From Dipteris shenzhenensis (taxonomy: Eukaryota; Polypodiophyta; Polypodiopsida; Gleicheniales): DNA of 64,000 nucleotides. Numbering within the stretch: the stretch's first letter is position 1; the number at the start of each line of letters is the position of its first letter. This document shows, piece after piece, positions 22,367 to 33,337 of this stretch. Below the pieces are notes generated by a model that was not told where the DNA came from, did no database searches, and worked only from the letters and a program-made list of their open reading frames with translations. Position numbers and translations under genes: made by a program. The stretch lies in the NCBI GenBank assembly GCA_047967505.1, contig CM106539.1; one strand, given 5' to 3'.

Positions 22367-22551
22367 AAGAATGTCACCACAATGTACCCAATGCACAATG
22401 GACAAGCCAAAAGAGCTGCAAAGGTGCTAAGGAGTATCTTGGGCAACTACCTCAAGAAAATAAGGCAAAAGAAGGTTCAACTCAGTAGTAGTCCAAGCCG
22501 ACACCAAGGAAGCTCTCTAGAAGATTAAGATAGCAACTTCACTAAGCACTA

Positions 22552-22929
22552 GTGGACAAAGACGTCAACAACACTAGCAAATCAACTACTTTTGTAAGCC
22601 AATTATTCTATGCAATTAGCATTGACATATATGCTATAGACGTGAGTGAAGAACATTCTGACATAGTTATTATGTTTCATGGAGGCGCCCCTAGTGAATG
22701 TCAAAAGAAACTAAGTCCCCATAGTCACCAAACCGAGTTGGCTCACTATATTTTACAAGAAATAGAGCTAGAGCTCAAGACAGAACTAGACAGTGATAGA
22801 ATCTTTGAGGATCCTAGCCCAAGTGGAGAAAGTTCATTAACAAACTCAATTCATAGCTTAGAAATCCAAGAAGCAACAAATGAGCTTGGAGTGTTGAATG
22901 TACTAATACCTACTGAAACTTTCTTATGA
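22552..22929 (+). CDS. Unrecognised 125-codon open frame
   Basis: The frame has ordinary amino-acid composition, with acidic and Ser-rich stretches (LQEIELELKTELDSDRIFED) and no low-complexity bias. It belongs to the DNA that was split by the Copia insertion. I recognise no family. It may be a remnant of an older transposon or chance. No promoter or polyadenylation signal was identified. Confidence 0.2.
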   Translation: MDKDVNNTSKSTTFVSQLFYAISIDIYAIDVSEEHSDIVIMFHGGAPSECQKKLSPHSHQTELAHYILQEIELELKTELDSDRIFEDPSPSGESSLTNSIHSLEIQEATNELGVLNVLIPTETFL

Positions 22930-22939
22930 ACTACACTCG

Positions 22940-23570
22940 ATAGCTACAAGCATCTATGTTACTACCCAAAGATAGCTCACCTTCAATCCCTTGCCACCCC
23001 AACCAAAAAGGAGAGTACCTATTCCACCACCTATTAGGATGCAAAACCCACTTATAATAGAGAGAAATTTGCAAGGCCCACTTCCCTTATATTTTTTTGA
23101 GGCCTTGGATTCATCTTTTGAAGTAGAACTCACTCTCGTTGTGCCACGCAAGTTATAATTCTTCAATCCCGCTCTCAAACTTCTCAACTTGGTCTTTGAT
23201 CCTCGTCTTTAAATTTGGAGAGGCTAAAATGACTTGGAGTACCTTGGTGAGAAAGAGGCAAGCGGGGGAGAAAGGAAAGAGAAAAGGCTTTTAGACTTGG
23301 GATTTGAGAGGGGTAGAAATGTCTGTGATGAAGTAGCTTTTTTCCCAAAGGTTTTTAAACCTTGGGATGACATGGTTGCAGCCTCCTTTGCATCTCTATG
23401 TACATAAATCGATGCTCAGATCTATGGAGATATCCTCGGGAGTCAAAAGCCTCTTAAGCCACAGAATCAACTTTAAATCTATCAGAATCGGGGAGGCTGA
23501 AGCTTTAGGTGCTGCATGAAGTCATGATGGGTTTCGAGATTGGTGTCATGCAGCTATCAATTGCATTGTT
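22940..23570. repeat. Diverged repeat shared with 39.4-40.1 kb
   Basis: CCCACTTCCCT, TTTTTGAGGCCTTGGATTC, TTCTTCAATCCC and CCCAAAGGTTTTTAAACCTT recur in the same order and orientation at 39,430-40,035 with substitutions. On the minus strand the right-hand copy lies just upstream of a gag remnant, so the family is probably the leader of an LTR element. Here no gag follows. Confidence 0.6.
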
Positions 23571-23701
23571 AATCACATACTACTACAGTTTGACATTGGA
23601 GCAAACTCTCCACGCTCTTATTTGCATAATAATTGGAGCTGCAAATTTGAAGATAAGCAGGGCATAGCTGGGCAAGAGTCGTACATAGAAACAGGGTGGC
23701 G

Positions 23702-24589
23702 TGTGGTCTCGACGGTGACTCACGTGTCATGGGGAAGTTAAGAGATGCTGATGGAGCCTCCACTCCAAGCTACTCCATGTGAGAGCAATGCAAGGCACGA
23801 GCTATTCGCATGTGTCACTCAAGCAGCCTCTGGATTGTTGCAATGTGTTTCCACGAGAGAAAGAGGGAAGGGAGAGAGGGGAGAAGGGAGGGAGAACGAG
23901 AAGGGAAGAGGAGAGTGAAGGGGGATGGAGTGGCAAACACAAGGGCACTACAATGGAATCAAGGGAACACCCAAAACACTCTTGGAAGAGAAGAGGGAGC
24001 TCATATTCAAACTTGTGCCAACAACAACAAAGACCGAAGTCAACCCTTTGGCCTTTTATACATGTCATGATTTTGAAGGGAGGGCCAACCCTTTTCCTTT
24101 TAGCACTCTCCCTCTCTCTACATTGAAAAGGCTCTTGGGCCGTAGGGTGCCAAGGCATATTGCTATTCTTTCCATCTCTCCCTACTAGTGGAAATAGCAC
24201 TTGTGTTAACCATATAAGAGCGCTCGGGACAAGCCTGGAATTAGAAGAAGGTGTTCCTAATCGGCTCCTAAAAAGCGCTTTTGTTAGCCTTGTGCCTCCA
24301 AGCCTTAAGCTATTTGAGGCTCAAGCACCCTATACGAGGCTAAAAACTTGGAGTGGTGAGGCTTAACTTCTGTGAGACACTTAACCATAGCTGGCAACTA
24401 GAATCTACAACCTGTCAGCTGGAACCTGCAACTTGTGCACGTTGCCTACAATCTTTGGCCTTGGGGTATTTGGGGCTCAAACTCCATGAGCTTGTATTGA
24501 ACTCCTTGCATGGCTATAACCGTTGAAGTAAATCATGAATCCTGATCACCTCTCATCCCTGGTTACCCTGCATTCGGCCACTATACTCT
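23702..24589 (-). repeat. 3' LTR of the Gypsy element
   Basis: It begins TGTGGTCTCGAC and ends CATTCGGCCACTATACTCT, matching 37,189-38,098 throughout. It contains a GA-rich block (23,860-23,925). Near 24,385-24,435 a 21-bp unit (around GAACCTGCAACTTGTG) is present in two copies, against three in the other LTR. Confidence 0.9.
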
Positions 24590-24824
24590 ATTCCTATTAT
24601 TGATCCGCCCTCGGGTCAGTCGCGCTGGAGGAGGTGTGTGGTGAGGACTCTCTGTAGGACTTTATAGCGGTGCAGCTACTGTCGTGGAGTGAGCCGAGTG
24701 AGGTACAAGTGATACTTCCAAAAATATGTGGCATGCATATCCTCATACATGCGGATGTGGTGTCTATTGGAGATTGCGGACACGGAGGTAGAGGCGGAGA
24801 TACTGAAATTGCGTAGGATGGATG

Positions 24825-26254
24825 TCAGGATTGGAGATTGAAGACAATTTGATTGTTCAGATTGTGGAGGCGATTATCAATGGGATGACTGTGGGAACAG
24901 AGGTCGCAGAGGTGTAAGAGGAGGAGGCAGTTGAAGTGGGCCACTGCCACAATGGCAGGATCGAGTATCGAGCCATACGTGTCAGTGAATGACAGGAGGT
25001 GGAAGCAAAATCCCTCCTGAGTCATCTCTTTGGGGAAGTTGTACTTCAGAAAATTGTACAACATATTAGGGTCCTTTTGTTGGAGCTCTTTGAATTCCAC
25101 CCAAGTCCCCATCGCTATTCCATTGGCATATATAGGGGGTGGATCTCGCAATGATGTGGGCACTACGGTAGTACCACCAAAATTGCTCTAGCTTTAAGAA
25201 GGGAATGCACCAACGAGGCTATAGACCGACATTTGCATTGGTCCTTGGGACTGGAGCATTGAGGGCGAGGTTGTATCCTCCTCTTGTGCACTTTGGATGC
25301 GTGCATCACCAGCCGTCAAAAGACTGGGTAATGAATTATGTGAGGGGGCGCACCTCTAAGATTTCATATAGATGGAGTTGGAAGCCCTTGAGTTTGTGCT
25401 TCGCATGGTGCATTCATAAGTGCACTGTCTGGTAGCTCTTGAAATGAGTGCAAGTTGGGGCGCCACTAGACATTTTCGGGCAGGGAGGAAGGAGGAGCTT
25501 GTGGAGCCTTGTCATCTTCAACGGGCATGGGTTCCGCCTCTACTATGCCTGTTGGCATTGTATCATCGACCACCTGGACAAATTTGGCTGCTTTGAGCAG
25601 CGTGTTGAAAGCCTCTTTAGGGAGGTCGATCGGAGCCATAGAGGAGATGGACAGGGAGGTCTCGTGCTATGCGATGGTCGTGTTAGATGCATTGGAAGAA
25701 TAATCAGGTAGTGTTGTTCAAGGAAGGGGAGGTTGGGTGCTTTGCTGGGTGGGTTGGGCGGGATCCAAAGGAGGTGGTGGTGGGATTTCGATAGGTGGGG
25801 CGGTAGAATTAAATATGGCAGTGGCTTCTTGGCCTTCCTCCTTGGCGAATTCCTCAAGATATGCTACATGTATTGTTTTAAAATTGCTCACCAAGGACTC
25901 AAGTGAGTCTTGGAGAGCTTATAGCACCTAGTTGAAGAGGATTATTATGCCTACGGGGTTGTAAGTGGTGGATTGGTATGCCGCAAGATGCCCTTGAGAT
26001 TGGATTGCAGTAGCTCGACCGTAGGTCTGCATCCAATCAATGTCTGCTTGTAGACTTTTGGGGGTGCAGACCCATTCCTCGGGCTTTGTGATTTGCATCA
26101 CATCATCGTGCATTGGATAATTAGTGGACTCTGTGATGATGTAGCACTAGGCTTGGGAATTCAACAAAATGGGATGGGCGGCGAGAATCTGGAGGTTAGA
26201 CGGGCGGAGAAGAGAGAGACTAGAGGGTTCGAGATCTAAGAAAAAATAAGACAT
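24825..26254 (-). pseudogene. Extra ORF downstream of integrase, function unknown
   Basis: From an ATG at about 26,254 the minus strand reads MSYFFLDLEPSSLSLLRPSN, an internal stop, CYIITESTNYPMHDDVMQIT, QADIDWMQTYGRATAIQSQG, then a Pro-rich run (IEIPPPPPLDPAQPTQQSTQ) and, after at least one shift, GTWVEFKELQQKDPNMLYNF and SFTDTYGSILDPAIVAVAHF. Coding sense is kept across several stops, suggesting a real ancestral ORF of roughly 470 codons between integrase and 3' LTR. Its position is that of env-like ORFs in Athila elements, but I see no signal peptide, glycoprotein or membrane features, and I do not recognise a family. Confidence 0.45.
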
Positions 26255-26659
26255 GGCTAGGATGGGGCGACAGAGTGGAGATCGAGGTTACGGCAAAGGA
26301 TTATTTGGAGGGCATTAGGAGAGAGTTGAGTTGTGAGGTCTAGGTGGGATATAAGGTTTTGTGCACAGAGTGCCTTGAAGTGCATTTGTAGTGTTTGGGG
26401 ATGATGCGTGGTGCGAGTGTGTCAGTGGCGAGCAGTACGAAGACCTCCCTATACATTCTAAACTCTTGTTGCTCTCGGTCTTTCAAGCTTGAGTATTTTG
26501 ATTGAACGAGGGCACGTTGTCGTTCATTGTCCTCTTAAAGGGACACTCTCAGTGCCCGTTCTTGTGCCAAGAGATCTTGTAGTGTTTGGATCTAGCACTC
26601 CTGGTTCTCCTGGGTCCTGGCATGCGGTGCCTCTGCTTGCGCCTTTTGCTCCAATTCTA

Positions 26660-26890
26660 TTTGGAGGTTGGCAAGATATGGTTATGGCCACAACCGGCAT
26701 GATATGGAATTGGCAACAGTGAGTGGGATTCTTGGATGGCGATGGTCGATGGGATATAGTTATGGACTCGACTGACATGATATGGAGATGGCTATGATCG
26801 ACGGGATTCTTTGATGGCGACGATCGATGGGATTCTTGGATGGCGATGGTTGGTGGGATAATACTATAGCAACGACTGGTAGGATACTGT
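26660..26890. repeat. Degenerate minisatellite in the Gypsy 3' region
   Basis: Units of about 25-30 bp around GGGATTCTTGGATGGCGATGG, followed by TCGAT, recur several times, mixed with variants such as GGGATATAGTTATGG. The core resembles the minisatellite of the same element's leader (35,880-36,660). Confidence 0.65.
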
Positions 26891-28158
26891 CTAAGAAGAG
26901 TAGGGAAAGGGAAAGAGGGGAAGAGAGTGAAGGAGTGGGAAGGTGGGAGGGAGATACGAATGGATGGGGTGCACCGATGCAGTGTGGGACAGATTGTGGG
27001 GCCAGCATGCAAGATGGCAAAAAAATGCAAATGGACGTACTGACCCTAATCACCTAGTCTTGACTCTCTGTGTGTGTGTGTTCGGAAGTGACTTGTGGGT
27101 TGCGGGTGATATGCCTACTATATTGACTCACCTAGAGCTGGACTTGACGATTATGAGGAATGCGGTGTAGATGGACACCGTGCTACCGCATAGCATGTAA
27201 AAGCCATGTAGAGCATGTGTCCAGCTTGTGTCTTACCTTGGACGCCAGAGGTACATTGGCGTTATGACTAGTTGTTGTGGAATGGCCCTTTGTCCGCTCG
27301 CGGGGGAAGCGGGTTCTTGTGTGACTACCTTCGGTGCAAACTTTTGCTCTCGTTGAGTAGGGTGGTACCATTGAAGATGGTACAATCGCAATTATCCTCA
27401 AGGGTTCACCTTTGGATTTGGAGGGAGGTTCTTGTGTAACACCCCGCATTGTAAGGGTCGGTTCTTGTGCTGCTCCTTCATTGCCTTTGGCAATATTTGT
27501 GTTGAGTTGGACGATTCGTGGTAATAGAGTGCATTCAAGATTCTGGGGCTAGTTTACTGCATTCGATTCCTCGATAGGTTCTTGTGGTTCTGGATCTTGG
27601 GTCAACACAGGTTCTTGTGTTGCTACCTTTGCAGTTTGTACATTAAACTTCGGCACCTAGCCGACTTGCTTGCCTCGATCTTCCAAGTGCTTGGTGGAGA
27701 CCCAGCATTTGGGGGGGTATTGCAGTTGAGGAGGTGGATTGGAGCTTGGAGTTCGAAGCATGGGATGGCAGTGTGCCCTTCTTCTTGGCACGAATGCTTT
27801 CGGAAGAGATGCCTTTGGAGTGATTAGGGACTTCTATGCTGCTTCTGGTCATTGTTTCCGATTGAAGTAGTGTTGAGCACAAAGGATAGCTACTTGTACT
27901 TGCTGTTCATGACTTTCCTGAGTGGAGGACGGCAATGGTAGCGAAGTGGGCAATGGCACTTGGTTGCCACTGTGGTTGGCCATTTGCTCCCTTTAGGGTT
28001 GGTGGGGGGTGGGAGGTGGATGGGGCTTCCAGTCCTCCCTCCCATAGAACTCTGTTGTCATGGGCCGGTGAGGGTGAAACTGAAGGAGCAAGACTTGGTC
28101 CACACAGTGGGACTACCGCCGTTCTACCACCATTTGTGAGTGAAGTAGTCCAAGTGCA

Positions 28159-28575
28159 CCAGTCGATTTGAAAGTTCATAGCGGCATAGCACCAGGTCCT
28201 TCCCAATATGATCTGTTCATCAGTTGCTTCTGTGGGGAGAACATAAAAGTGTATTTCTACTGACTAGTAAACAACCATTAGACTTAAATTCACAAAACCC
28301 GAGGTGCATATGAGTTGGCCGTTGATAGCCCTTACAGAAGCGACGGTGAGGTTTAGGGGTACCTATAGCTTTTCCCATACCTTGCAGGAGATGAAGTTGT
28401 GGCTCCGCTCTTGGATCTACGAGTGCTCTGATGCACATGTGCGGGACCTACAGTTGAACAAGCAACCTAGCTGTTCTATTGTTAGCTCATCTGTTAGTTC
28501 CACATGTTCAGTCGTTGCCTTAAGTAGTGTCATTTTCTTATGCTGTCTGAGCTTAGCGTTACAGGCTCTAGCTTC
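28159..28575 (-). pseudogene. Retropepsin-like aspartic protease domain after integrase
   Basis: Past the TGA at 28,576 the integrase frame continues (TTEHVELTDELTIEQLG). Then RALVDPRAE (28,429-28,403) stands where retropepsins have ALVDSGA; the Asp is kept and Ser-Gly is changed. After one frameshift follow NFISCKVWEKL, an internal stop, VPLNLTVASVRAINGQLICT, FYVLPTEATDEQIILGRTWC and MNFQIDW (ending 28,159). The ILGxxW and IDW ends and the total of about 90 residues fit the retropepsin fold. The element already has a protease between gag and RT. Substrate and origin (duplication, capture, or relic of another element) are unknown. Confidence 0.65.
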
Positions 28576-29767
28576 TCAGATGGCTTGACGTTTCATCTTG
28601 GCTACTGTGGCCTTGAGTTGTTTTTCTCTATGGATGGCTTGAAGGGCAGACAATGTGAGTGATCCATAGTATCTTTTTAATTTGCTCCCGTTAAGGCAAC
28701 CATCCATTTTTGTCCCATTAAGGGTGGCTATTCGGCATGTCCCTTGCGGAGTGATCTCAACCATGTGGTAGGGACCCATACCTCTGTACTTGAGCTTGCA
28801 CTTGGTATTGCAGATGTTGTAGAGGAGTGACAAATCTCCCTCTGCCAGGTGTTTGTTCTTGAGGTTGTGGTCAAACCATATTCTGCATCGGGACTTCTCC
28901 ACCCACAAAGAGTAGGTTGTATGCAACCTTGTCTCTTCTAACCTTTCAAGGTCAACTAGCCATTCTGCCAATGCATTCTCTGTAAGCCTTTCCTTAACAG
29001 TAAGATGGAGGCTAGGCACTACATACTCCATTGGCATCACTGCCTCCACCCCGAAGGCTAGGCTAAAGGGGGTATAGTGTGTGGCCACCTTGTAGGATGT
29101 TCTGTAGGCCCATAACGCTGCTATGAGCTTATGCTCCCAGTCGGTATGACTGCCCTCTATAATACAAGTTATGATCTTATAGCAAGTTGCTCTCAACCAA
29201 GCCATTTTCCCTAGGGTAGTATGGCGTTGACTTCCTATGTATGATCATAAACTCACTAGTCAGGATTGCTATTGTTTTGTTGAGAAAATGAGTTCCTCCG
29301 TTGTTGACTAACTCTAAGGGACATCCAAAGTGCATGATCACTTATTCATATAAGACTTTTGCGATGGATCTCGCATCTACGTTCACGGTGGCTCTCCCTT
29401 CTGCCCACTTAGTGAAGTAATCTATGGCCAAGATGATGTATCTGGCCCTGGTTCCTTTAGCTACGTGACTTATGGGTCCAATAAAATCGATGCCCCATTT
29501 CTCGAAGGGCTGATCAATTAAGATTCTGATTATGGGCATCATATCCACCTTGTGTGGGATTTGGACACGCTAGTAGGGGTCGCATCGCTTGATGAATTTG
29601 GTTGTGTCTCTGACGAGAGTCAGCCACCAAAGGCCAGCTTGGAGCACCTTACGTGTTGTAACATCATCAAAAAAATGACCTCCTGCAATTCCCAAGTGGG
29701 CTTCCTCGAGCACATCGATGTATTCATGCTCGCACACACATCTTTGCAGGATGCCATCCTTGCCCAT
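28576..29767 (-). pseudogene. Gypsy integrase
   Basis: In order: the HHCC zinc domain (HLGIAGGHFFDDVTTRKVLQ, then CDPY near 29,570), the core (FEKWGIDFIGPISH with the first catalytic Asp; IDYFTKWAEGRATV), STPYYPRENGLVE in another frame near 29,230, then the 209-codon frame from 29,205 with LIAALWAYRTSYKVATHYTP, KYRGMGPYHMVEITPQGTCR and LNGSKLKRYYG. The GPY-type C-terminus without a chromodomain points to non-chromovirus Gypsy. Stops and shifts between blocks make it inactive. Its role is chromosomal insertion of the element. Confidence 0.92.
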
Positions 29768-29794
29768 GCGGTATAGTTGGCCTACAATTAGCTG

Positions 29795-31218
29795 CTAATA
29801 TGGCGCTACATCCTTAATGAGTTTGTGGGATCTATCTTTCTTAAGAGCTTGGCCAAGGGGTAGGTTGTTGGCCAAGTAGTGATCGATCTCGCCGGCCCAT
29901 TCAGGTATGATGTCGAGGAAGAAGAGAGAAGCATTAAGGAGGTCATCTTCGACTCCCATTGGGGCTTCACCATTTGGGATTCTCAAGAGGTGGTTAGTTA
30001 AGACATGGGTTTTCCCTTTACATACAGCAACTGTGAAGTCGAACTTCAAGAGGATTAGCATCCACCTAGTGATGCATCCAATCATGCATGGCTTGTTGAC
30101 CAAGTATAATAATGCTTGGTGGTCCATAAAGAAGAAGAACTTGTTAGTAGTGCCTGAAGTTCTTGACTGCGTAGACCATGGCTAGACCTTCCCTCTCAAT
30201 TGTTATGTAGTTAACCTTGGCCTCATTTAGTTGGTGGCTCGGAAAGTACACCGGGTAGTCTAGGTTATGCTCCCCTGGTTGGGCTAACACACACCCGATA
30301 GCAAAGTTGGAGGCATCAATATGGACGTGGAATATTAGATTCTAGTCGGGTGCTCTCAACACCACTGCGGTGGCTAGGGCTAGTTTGAGGGTTTTGAAGG
30401 ATTTTTGGCATTCCTCTGTCCACTCAAAGGATACTAGCAGTTTGTATAATGGGTGGGCTATGTTTGCGTAGAACAAGATGAACCTTCTGTAATAGCCCGT
30501 GTGGCTAGTCAATCATTGGACTCCCTTGGCATTGGTGGGCCTGGTGGTAATTCCAAGATGAGTTTGATTTTGTTGTGGTCCATAGAGATTCCATTCTGAG
30601 ACACTATGTGGCCAAGAATTACACCATGTTTGACCCCAAATTGGCACTTAAGAGGGTTCAAGGATATAAGGTTTAAGTGGCACTTCTCGAGGATGAGCTT
30701 GAGGTATTTCAAGTGATCATCCCACGTCGAGTTCACGCATATGTCATCCAAGAAGACTTCCACAAAGTCTCTTAGATACTCTTTGAATACCGTGATCATC
30801 ATCCATTGGAAAGTGGCAGGGGCATTGGTTAACCCAAATATCATTACTCTAGCCGCATACACACCCCACTCAGTTGTGAAGGTTGTTTTATGTTGATCCT
30901 ACGGGGCGATAAAACTTGGTTGTAACCCAAAAATCCATCTAGGAAGCTATAGGCTTCCTTTCCGGCTACCCTTTGCAGGACATGTTCCATGAATGGCAAG
31001 GGGGAGTGGCCACATCTAGTGGTAGCATTAACCTTTTTCAAATCCATGCATACTCTAATGTTTCCATTTTTCTTCAGGACTATCACGATCGGTGACACCC
31101 AGTCCATATGCTTGATCTCATCAATGAATCCCGCATCTATGAGTTTTTGGATTTCCTCCCTCACTATGGGATTCATAGGGTAGGGGCGTTGACATACCAG
31201 CATGGCATCCTCTGGCAT
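29795..31218 (-). pseudogene. Gypsy reverse transcriptase and RNase H
   Basis: RT: NPIVREEIQKLIDAGFIDEI, SPIVIVLKKNGNIRVCMDLK, FLDGFLGYNQV; after a frameshift near 30,900 it continues ARVMIFGLTNAPATFQWMM, VEVFLDDICV (catalytic FLDD at 30,753-30,742) and KCQFGVKHGVILGHIVSQNG. RNase H: HIDASNFAIGCVLAQPGEHN, NYITIEREGLAMVYAVKNFR, FFFMDHQALLYLV and FTVAVCKGKTHVLTNHLLRI. Stops near 30,520 and 30,155 separate the parts. The enzyme converts element RNA to DNA. Damage is moderate and all main motifs remain readable. Confidence 0.93.
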
Positions 31219-32109
31219 GGGAACTGTGTGCTACCACTAGTTCGGTAGGCACCCCTTTCATATCGATGTATTTCCAAGCCATGCAGTCCTATTCTCGTAG
31301 GAGAGCTATTAAAGCATTCTCCTCATTGGGAGTGAGATCATCGTCAGCAATGAATATGGGTTGGGGGTCCTACCCTTTCGGAGCTAGGTTTACCTCCTTG
31401 ACCGGGGCTGGCCCATCGTAGCCTTGGGGGAACCTGTCTTCCTGAGATCTCTTGGCTTATTGGTATAAGATCTTATGATCCTCGATCATGTAGGCCTTGT
31501 AGTGGGCCGGTACCTGTCGTAGGACTTCTTTTTCTTCAACCTCCTCCTCTATTTCTGCAGAAGAAGTGGTCCTTTTGGCATTAGTCGAGTTTTTGGATAC
31601 AGCAAGCTTCGAACCTGAAGGGGGCTCTTTCATTGCACTTATAGAGCCGATGGGGGAGGTTATCTTACTCACCCTGGCTCCCCAATTGGAAGAGAACCAT
31701 GCTGAGTGGTTGTGGCACCTACGTATGATAGCTAGTGGAGATCTAATTTGACCCTTACTGGTCCTTTGCTTACCTCTTGGGGTTTGAGCATGTTAAACAT
31801 TCTAAAGGGAACCACTGGGGTCAAACCCTCGAGCTCTAGGGTGGTGATCTGGAACCCTATTCTCTCTAGGACATCAATGTTGGCTAAGATGTGCATTTAG
31901 TTCTAAGAGAATTCCGGATCAGGAGGAGGTGCATTTTAGGTTCATTGGACTCCTTTTCATCCTCTTCCCTATCACAGGGTTGGAATAGCTTTACGAATGT
32001 GGTTCGGGCAATTTTGTTAGATTTTGCAGCGAAAAGGTGTCCTAACAATGGGTGGGCCTTATAGGTGTACAAGGCCACGCGCATGATTTGTTCCTCGTGC
32101 CGCAAATAG

Positions 32110-32480
32110 ATGTTATCATCAGTATGCTAGTTGTGTACAAGCCCGGACATTTGTAAGAAGGGTCTACCTAGGATAGCCTCATATCCCAACTATCGGGTGA
32201 AGTCCATGACTACAAACTTGACGGGGTACGTGAATTCGAATACTTTAATGTTAATGCCAGTAAGGACTCCCAAGGATTCTGCAGTTCTACCATCGGCCAA
32301 CTTCACTATACGAGATGGGTTTGCTCGAGTGTAGGTTTTCCCCACTTTACCCAACATTCCTTAGTACAGACACTCACTCCTGCCCCTCCATCCAAGATGG
32401 CATCAACCTTTTGGTGTTGATAGATTATGGGGATAGCGGCATTCGTGTCATCACCCTCAAAGTATTAGCCTAGCTTATTG
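32110..32480 (-). pseudogene. Gypsy aspartic protease (primary)
   Basis: The minus strand reads KVDAILDGGAGVSVCTKECW (DGGA active site near 32,390), a stop, ADGRTAESLGVLTGINIKVF, a stop within MDFTR*LGYEAILGRPFLQM (ILGRP at 32,174-32,160) and HTDDNIYL. Position between gag and RT is standard. The frame continues as a 73-codon stretch to 31,884. The protease would mature the polyprotein in the particle. Confidence 0.85.
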
Positions 32481-33337
32481 ATGGGAACCTTGGGTAAATT
32501 CTGCCCCTTTTCCGGTGACGATTGGTTGGCCTTAGGGTTGGCAAGGCCTGGGGGCAGGAACGGTCGGTCTATTCATCTAGTTGGATAGGTGTGCCAAAGG
32601 ATAGGATTCCCTCTTAGCAGGGAGGCGATTGACATTTTTACCTCTGTTGATAGGAAGGAAACCAACCCAGCACTATCACAGGGTTCTTGTGAAAACTCTC
32701 CTTCCATAAAACCATAAAGGTCTCCTTCTTCCTATAGGTTTTGCAATAGTGGGTCCTCCTGGAATATTTTCTACATCAAATCCAAAGCTTCTAACTAATT
32801 GAAGCTGAAATGTTCCTCTTCTTCCACCTTTTCTAGCACCTTGAGCGATTTTCCCCCTTGGTGGCCCATTAGGTGGGCTAGATGGATAGTATCCAACCCT
32901 CTGCTCACCTTGAGTCTATGCTCAAACATTTTCTGGCAGTCCTATACCAAGTTCTGAGCCTCTATTATGTATTGCTTCTCTAGGATCGGGTCAGGATAGG
33001 TTTCCTTATAGGAGGGCGAGGGTGCTAGGCCTTGGGCTTGCATTGGCTTGTTTACCTCTGAGCTCAGAGGTACCTCAGGGTCACCCTAGGTGGAAGCATG
33101 TTTGGAGGCAGAGGAGCTGGTGAGGTTGGCTGTGCCCTCATCGGAACCTACCTGGATGAGCACCTAGTCAGACCCATCACCTACCCTTATGGCCTTCTTG
33201 GACTGGGTCAGTGGATGTTGAGGGATCTCAGGGCCTTGCGGTAGGGGCCCTTTATCTTTCCTTGTCAGTTTCCTCATTGCCTTACCTAATGCTTTGACTT
33301 GCATCCTTGTGATGACTTTTAAGTGTATAGCATCCAC

